This document shows, one piece after another, positions 41,660-41,966 of a stretch of 41,966 bases of DNA. Below the pieces are notes generated by a model. That model had not been told where the DNA came from and ran no database searches. It saw only the letters and a program-made list of their open reading frames with translations. Source of the DNA: Chloroflexota bacterium (GTDB lineage: Bacteria; Chloroflexota; UBA11872; VXNJ01). A program made the translations under genes and the position numbers. Location: NCBI GenBank assembly GCA_030744875.1, contig JASLPR010000055.1:1-41966 (forward strand). Reading direction: 5' to 3'. The number at the start of each line of letters is the position of its first letter. The stretch's first letter is position 1.

Positions 41660-41966
41660 CTAGATCGGCAGCAGGCGGTGGTCTTCGTCGATCGCCCCGC
41701 GCGCCAGGGTCGGGACGCGCTCCGTACGGTCGATCTGCGCGCAGAAGTCCAGGTCGGCCTCCAGCCCGATGGCCATCAAACGCCGGCCGCTGTCGGAGAT
41801 GCGCAGCATCGCCGGCACATCGTCGAAGCGCTCGGCCAGCGCCGTCGCCGCCAGCGCCGAATCCTCGGCCACCGCCCCCATCGCCACCAGCCGCCCGGCG
41901 ATCAAACCGGCGCAGACCGCGTCGTCCAGCGCGAATACCCGGTGGCTGCCGGCGCAGACGATCCGG
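41660..41966 (-). CDS. comB: 2-phosphosulfolactate phosphatase, ComB-like (3' part)
   Basis: Only the C-terminal about 101 residues lie in the window; the gene continues past the right edge. The visible part has IVCAGSHRVFALDDAVCAGLIA, then a helix (EDSALAATALAERF) and GLEADLDFCAQIDRTERVPTL, matching the end of ComB proteins (PF04029). ComB removes phosphate from 2-phosphosulfolactate in coenzyme M synthesis in Archaea; homologues in bacteria have less certain roles. It is convergent with the FAD oxidoreductase gene, whose stop is 10 nt away. A Ldh_2-family enzyme (possible ComC relative) is at 1.4-2.5 kb, but they are 40 kb apart. Confidence 0.82.
   Translation of the reverse strand, partial: RIVCAGSHRVFALDDAVCAGLIAGRLVAMGAVAEDSALAATALAERFDDVPAMLRISDSGRRLMAIGLEADLDFCAQIDRTERVPTLARGAIDEDHRLLPI

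Noticed and set aside
1-41966. tRNA or rRNA genes
   Set aside because: No T-arm GGTTCRANYCC with matching acceptor stem and no rRNA signature was noticed; a tRNAscan search would settle it.

Overview
The window is high-GC DNA, densely coding on both strands, and most likely from an uncultured Chloroflexota of the SAR202/Dehalococcoidia type. The main clue is the block at 30.5-39.3 kb, with DUF2298/YYY-type membrane proteins beside an Agl23/TIGR03663-type GT39 protein; to my knowledge these families are mostly confined to Chloroflexota and Archaea. GroEL also carries a long GGM tail. No rRNA, tRNA, CRISPR array or insertion sequence was found, so the taxonomy is an inference.

Layout. 0-6 kb (minus strand): a small DksA/TraR zinc-finger protein with its own promoter and terminator, an amidohydrolase-like protein, an Ldh_2-family dehydrogenase, a PLP aminotransferase and groES-groEL. 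6-9 kb: a broken M23 peptidase gene, an unrecognised protein and an MFS transporter. 9.2-11.7 kb: a compact cyclase / tyrosine recombinase / purine nucleoside phosphorylase run. 11.7-19.3 kb: a DPM1-type glycosyltransferase, a broken NDP-sugar pyrophosphorylase, an FlhB C-terminal-like protein, RsgA, a broken YVTN propeller protein, TerC, a broken HD-GYP protein and IspH. 19.3-29.8 kb: an RmlC-like cupin, a TPP enzyme, a broken MFS transporter, a SelA-like PLP enzyme, a broken degenerate trypsin-PDZ protein, a tandem pair of HD proteins (first copy broken), RidA, a zinc-ribbon membrane protein, a candidate structured ncRNA and a CheX-like gene with a stop. 29.9-42 kb: an intact plus-strand run with a DEDD exonuclease, three very large GT39/DUF2298 membrane proteins, a flippase-like protein and an FAD oxidoreductase, then the 3' part of comB on the minus strand.

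How the genes fit together. The GT39/DUF2298 cluster, the LPG-synthase-TM flippase-like protein, the DPM1-type transferase, the sugar nucleotidyltransferase and the RmlC-like protein point to lipid-linked sugar transfer at the cell surface. FlhB-C, CheX, HD-GYP and the M23 protein look like scattered leftovers of motility and signalling functions.

Three features stand out. (1) Between two convergent genes lies a minus-strand element with a sigma70-like promoter, a long imperfect hairpin with mutually exclusive folds, and a terminator: a candidate undescribed ncRNA of about 180 nt. (2) Eight genes carry 9 in-frame stops and 6 frameshifts, while the neighbouring long genes carry none. This looks like focused gene decay rather than even sequencing error, although base-calling artefacts are not excluded. 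(3) Translation signals are odd: TAG ends about 20 of 29 intact genes, three convergent pairs share a CTAG at their stops, and three genes with good Shine-Dalgarno sites appear to start at CTG, ACG or ATA.
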